DNA from: Haplomitrium mnioides
Lineage: Eukaryota; Marchantiophyta; Haplomitriopsida; Calobryales
Assembly (NCBI GenBank): GCA_049999725.1
Contig: JBNGIS010017778.1
Coordinates: 1-32,730 of the forward strand
Length of the DNA: 32,730 bases
Direction: 5' to 3'
Shown: positions 30,365 through 32,730 of the stretch, in pieces
Position numbering within the stretch: position 1 is the stretch's first letter
How the letters are laid out: each line of letters opens with the position of its first letter
The notes under the pieces: model-generated
Databases searched by the model: none
The model's input: the letters and a program-made list of their open reading frames with translations, nothing else
Told to the model about the DNA's origin: nothing
Position numbers and translations under genes: made by a program

Positions 30365-32089
30365 CTCTATTAGAGTCAAAGACAGTTTTTCTCGCAAAGA
30401 TTTTATTTCTTCGTATGTTGAATTCACAAACAACAAATCTAATGCGTTTTTGGAATTTTTACATTTGGAAAATGAGTTCTCCAATGTTTTGTAAAACCCG
30501 AGAAACTAATAATACAATGGGGATCTCTCTTTCAAATAAGTTGTATAGTAGTCATAAACTTCCCATTTTGTAAAATTATTGAGCAAGTTGTACACTTCGT
30601 GAGTGGGCATTCTCTCGCAATGTCCCAAGAAAAAATTGTCCATCCACTCACGTACAAAAACTCATTTAACAGATAGTTCTCTTTTTCTAAAAATACCTCT
30701 AGGAGATGCGTTTTTGAGATTTTGAATCATTTGGATTCTATCGTTCCCTACTACTAATATTAATTTGAAGGCTCTTCTACAGACAAAGGTACCGCTAGGC
30801 AATGTAAACTGATCTTCAACATCCGAGTCTTTTCTTGGTATTCCTCACTGCAGTGTGATATCTCGATTCTAAAATTTTTGTCGAAAGTATGTTTCTCTCA
30901 TAGTTTTCAAAAAATTTGTCTTGCATAACGATAAGCAATTATTTCGACAATCAAAAAATTCTCTTCAATTTAGAAATTGACATTGCATCGAGCTTTTTCT
31001 TCACAAAGCTCTCGTCATTTTCCACAAAGAACTTTTGCGAAAGGTGTTTACCCGTTTGGGTTTTTGTCCAGACAAAGAAGTCTTATGTTGTGCTGGACGA
31101 TTCAATCTGTAAGCGAACCCAATAATAGGAGATAATTCATCGTAAAGATGTTGGTCGTCATTGTAAACACTGTTTGTTCCATTGCAGAATATTTTTTAGA
31201 GATGAGGTTCTTCTTATGGATTGAAAGAATTGCAACATTCCGAAACTGAATCTTCATCAATATCTTTTTTAGAAGGAAATATTTTTTGTAATAAAATCGG
31301 TGTCTTTGGCGATAACTCCAAAAAAATGTTGATTGATTAAGACTCTTTGCTAGAATCGTTTCCCAAACTATCATCTGAAGACTCCTTCAAAAGAATTTGG
31401 TTTGTTTGTGAGATGTCCCAATCTCTTTGGGAGATGCAACTTCAAACAAAATTAGTCGTTGTTTGAGTGGTGCTATTAGGGAGAGTGGCTCCTCTCCAAA
31501 ATTAAAACTATCCATAGATTGTATGCTTTTTGTGTTCTGAAAAAACACACTTTGATGATGAATATTGATGTCTCCTTCAGATGTGGATGAAGAAAGGTCT
31601 ATAACCATCTGAAATTTCTGTGCTGAACCTTTTTTTGTTGATATATTGGAATATTGAGAAGAAAGATTCAACTTCGACAACTTGAAGGGCATTAAAGATC
31701 TTGTCTTGGATGACGATTGTTTCTTTAGTTCTTTGTGAGCACTGGGTTCCCTCTTTGATCCTTTGCATGCAAGTTGCTCAGTTATTAATCCTATGCATGC
31801 ATTGGATTCACTCCTTAAACTTATGCGCACATAAGGTTGAGTCATTGATCTTATACGCGCATGGAGTTCACCTTCTCGATCCTTTTGAGCGGAGCTATCT
31901 GATTCAACCAAAGCCATCTTTTTTCCCCAATATAGTTGCCATCATACTTGACACTTTGGGTATTCCATCGCTTACCTCCAAATAATTGCCATTTGAACAA
32001 ATCTCAACCTTCTTGTCAAAAGTAATATTTTTTTGTGAAGATGAATCTTGAAACTCTAACCTCTTCTTGCTTTAAAAAACTCCATCCAT
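30365..32089 (-). pseudogene. Exon 1 of the DUF7869-like gene
   Basis: Parts in order: 32089-31925 in the first frame (KKRLEFQDSSSQKNITFDKK, then SDGIPKVSSMMATILG). An extra A in a run of six near 31920 shifts to the frame 31917-31387, which holds the repeats and VIDLSSSTSEGDINIH, FNFGEEPLSL and VASPKEIGTS. Further shifts near 31390 and about 31000 precede FVENDESFVKKKLDAM and the FVCRRAF block. The N-terminal 600 bases match the plus-strand copy at 20689-21297. A donor GGTAAC at 30365-30360 ends the exon after FVVCEFNIRRNKIF. Confidence 0.6.
31740..31885 (-). repeat. 30-bp coding repeat with palindromic core, copy 2
   Basis: Counterpart of 20923-21075 on the other strand. Units of ten residues such as IGLITEQLAC and KGSKREPSAH. 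DNA cores include CTTATGTGCGCATAAG and CCAATGCATGCATAGG, close to palindromic. Confidence 0.82.
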
Positions 32090-32474
32090 TGAAAAGGCTC
32101 TCTAAAATTCAAGTACTTCAAGGAATTATTTCAACAAATATTATGAACCTCTTACAACACACTAAAAGATATGTTTTTCAAGATTTTTTGGCAAAATGAC
32201 AAATATGGGAACTTTTTGTGAACAAAATGAAACAAAGAAATTGGAAAGATGAAAACGAGCAATGCTTTATATACTATTTTTTTCTTGCACTAAGCAAACC
32301 TATGTGCCAAGAGCTCCGCGAATCATTTTTTTGGCGAGAAAAGTCTTTTTTGAAATTTAGCTATAAAAAGAGCATCAATGGAAAGTTTCTTTCCATTGTC
32401 GCCAGTTTAGTTTTTGGTTTTTGTTTTCTTTCCATCTCTGCTTTTGCATTTACTTACTTCTTTTCCATTTAATA
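32090..32474. other. 5' flank of the DUF7869-like gene
   Basis: No recognisable gene. AT-rich; a TATATACTA word near 32266-32274 could hold a TATA box on either strand. The first 60 bases match the flank of the plus-strand copy upstream of 20689. Confidence 0.4.
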
Positions 32475-32730
32475 GCCGCTACTTTGAACCAAGAACAAGC
32501 TACTCTGAACATGAACTTTTTTTTTATGGGAAAAATTGTGATTTTTCATATCAAAAAACATTAAAAAACGAGGTTTATTTTTAAAAACAAAAAGTACATG
32601 AGTTTTTGGGTTTGTTTTTGGTTGTTTCAACAAGTATAATAGAGCGAAAGTCAATTTTGTTATGCAAAATCAATCAATATTACTAGTTTTTACGAAAATA
32701 TTGGAAAACTCGAATTTGTTTAAAATCATA
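32475..32730 (+). repeat. Family-B repeat, copy 3 (runs off the window)
   Basis: GCTACTTTGAACCAAGAAC, then GCTACTCTGAACATGAAC, a T run and AAAAAGTACATGAGTTTTTG, colinear with 21311-21560 in the same orientation and roughly 80 percent identical by eye. It truncates at the window end. Confidence 0.88.

Larger units (their letters stand above)
28010..32089 (-). pseudogene. DUF7869-like gene, decayed, two exons
   Basis: ATG at 32089 is followed by a stop after five codons (TAA 32074-32072), then a long readable but broken protein. Order: N-terminal region with 10-residue repeats (31885-31740), Ser-rich acidic stretch, Cys/basic segment, FVCRRAF (about 30790), REWMDNFFLGHCERMP (about 30650-30600), KIPK (about 30405), intron, KYNRQLFLHHDKQ, IVIDGMNKKKTVIPH, YLQLDNTTRENKN (about 29250), KVGFLMVGHIHDQINQMF (about 29155-29100), PFWVAKV (about 28275). 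This motif order matches large DUF7869 proteins I recall from plants and animals; their function is not established. Numerous stops and at least five frameshifts make it a pseudogene. Confidence 0.7.

Overview
This is an AT-rich, repeat-dominated stretch of a nuclear plant genome. No intact host gene is visible. Land-plant origin is supported by a Ty1/copia polyprotein of plant type, a Ty3/gypsy chromovirus with an initiator-tRNA-Met primer site (TGGTATCAGAGC), the C-terminal part of a plant-type 2-oxoglutarate/Fe(II) oxygenase, and plausible GT-AG introns in the decayed genes. The degree of nesting suggests a large genome. I cannot place it further; a fern, lycophyte, bryophyte or gymnosperm are all possible, and that is inference.

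Layout. 1-1126: leader or unknown sequence. 1127-6977: decayed Ty1/copia element. Gag, protease, integrase, RT and RNase H lie in one reading frame broken by six stops, and a 142-bp 3' LTR follows. Its RT carries a long in-frame insertion built of 12-residue repeats, interrupted by a 100-N assembly gap. 7015-8345: a non-coding repeat (family B). 9035-19325: about 10.3 kb bounded by long divergent inverted repeats (family A). It holds a decayed minus-strand gene with a ParB-like region followed by beta-class DNA methyltransferase motifs (10022-13249), an orphan oxygenase exon (14533-15033), a possible further minus-strand exon just outside the right arm (19874-20250), and several arrays of 24/25-bp palindromic units. 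20689-21297: plus-strand copy of the first exon of a DUF7869-like gene. 21311-27645: inverted counterpart of the 7015-8345 repeat, split by a 5027-bp chromovirus (21758-26784) with 5-bp target duplications. 28010-32089: minus-strand decayed DUF7869-like gene. 32475-32730: another family-B end in direct orientation with that at 21311.

How it fits together. Two multi-exon minus-strand genes, ParB/methyltransferase-like and DUF7869-like, belong to old repeat families whose ends share a GCTACTTTGAACC motif. Units with a short palindromic core (ATGCGCGCAT type) recur through both, in introns, in flanks, and once as a translated 10-residue repeat. The gypsy and copia elements are later insertions or neighbours. 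All coding units here carry stops or frameshifts, so the window is a record of dead copies. An intact relative elsewhere in the genome would be the real object of interest.
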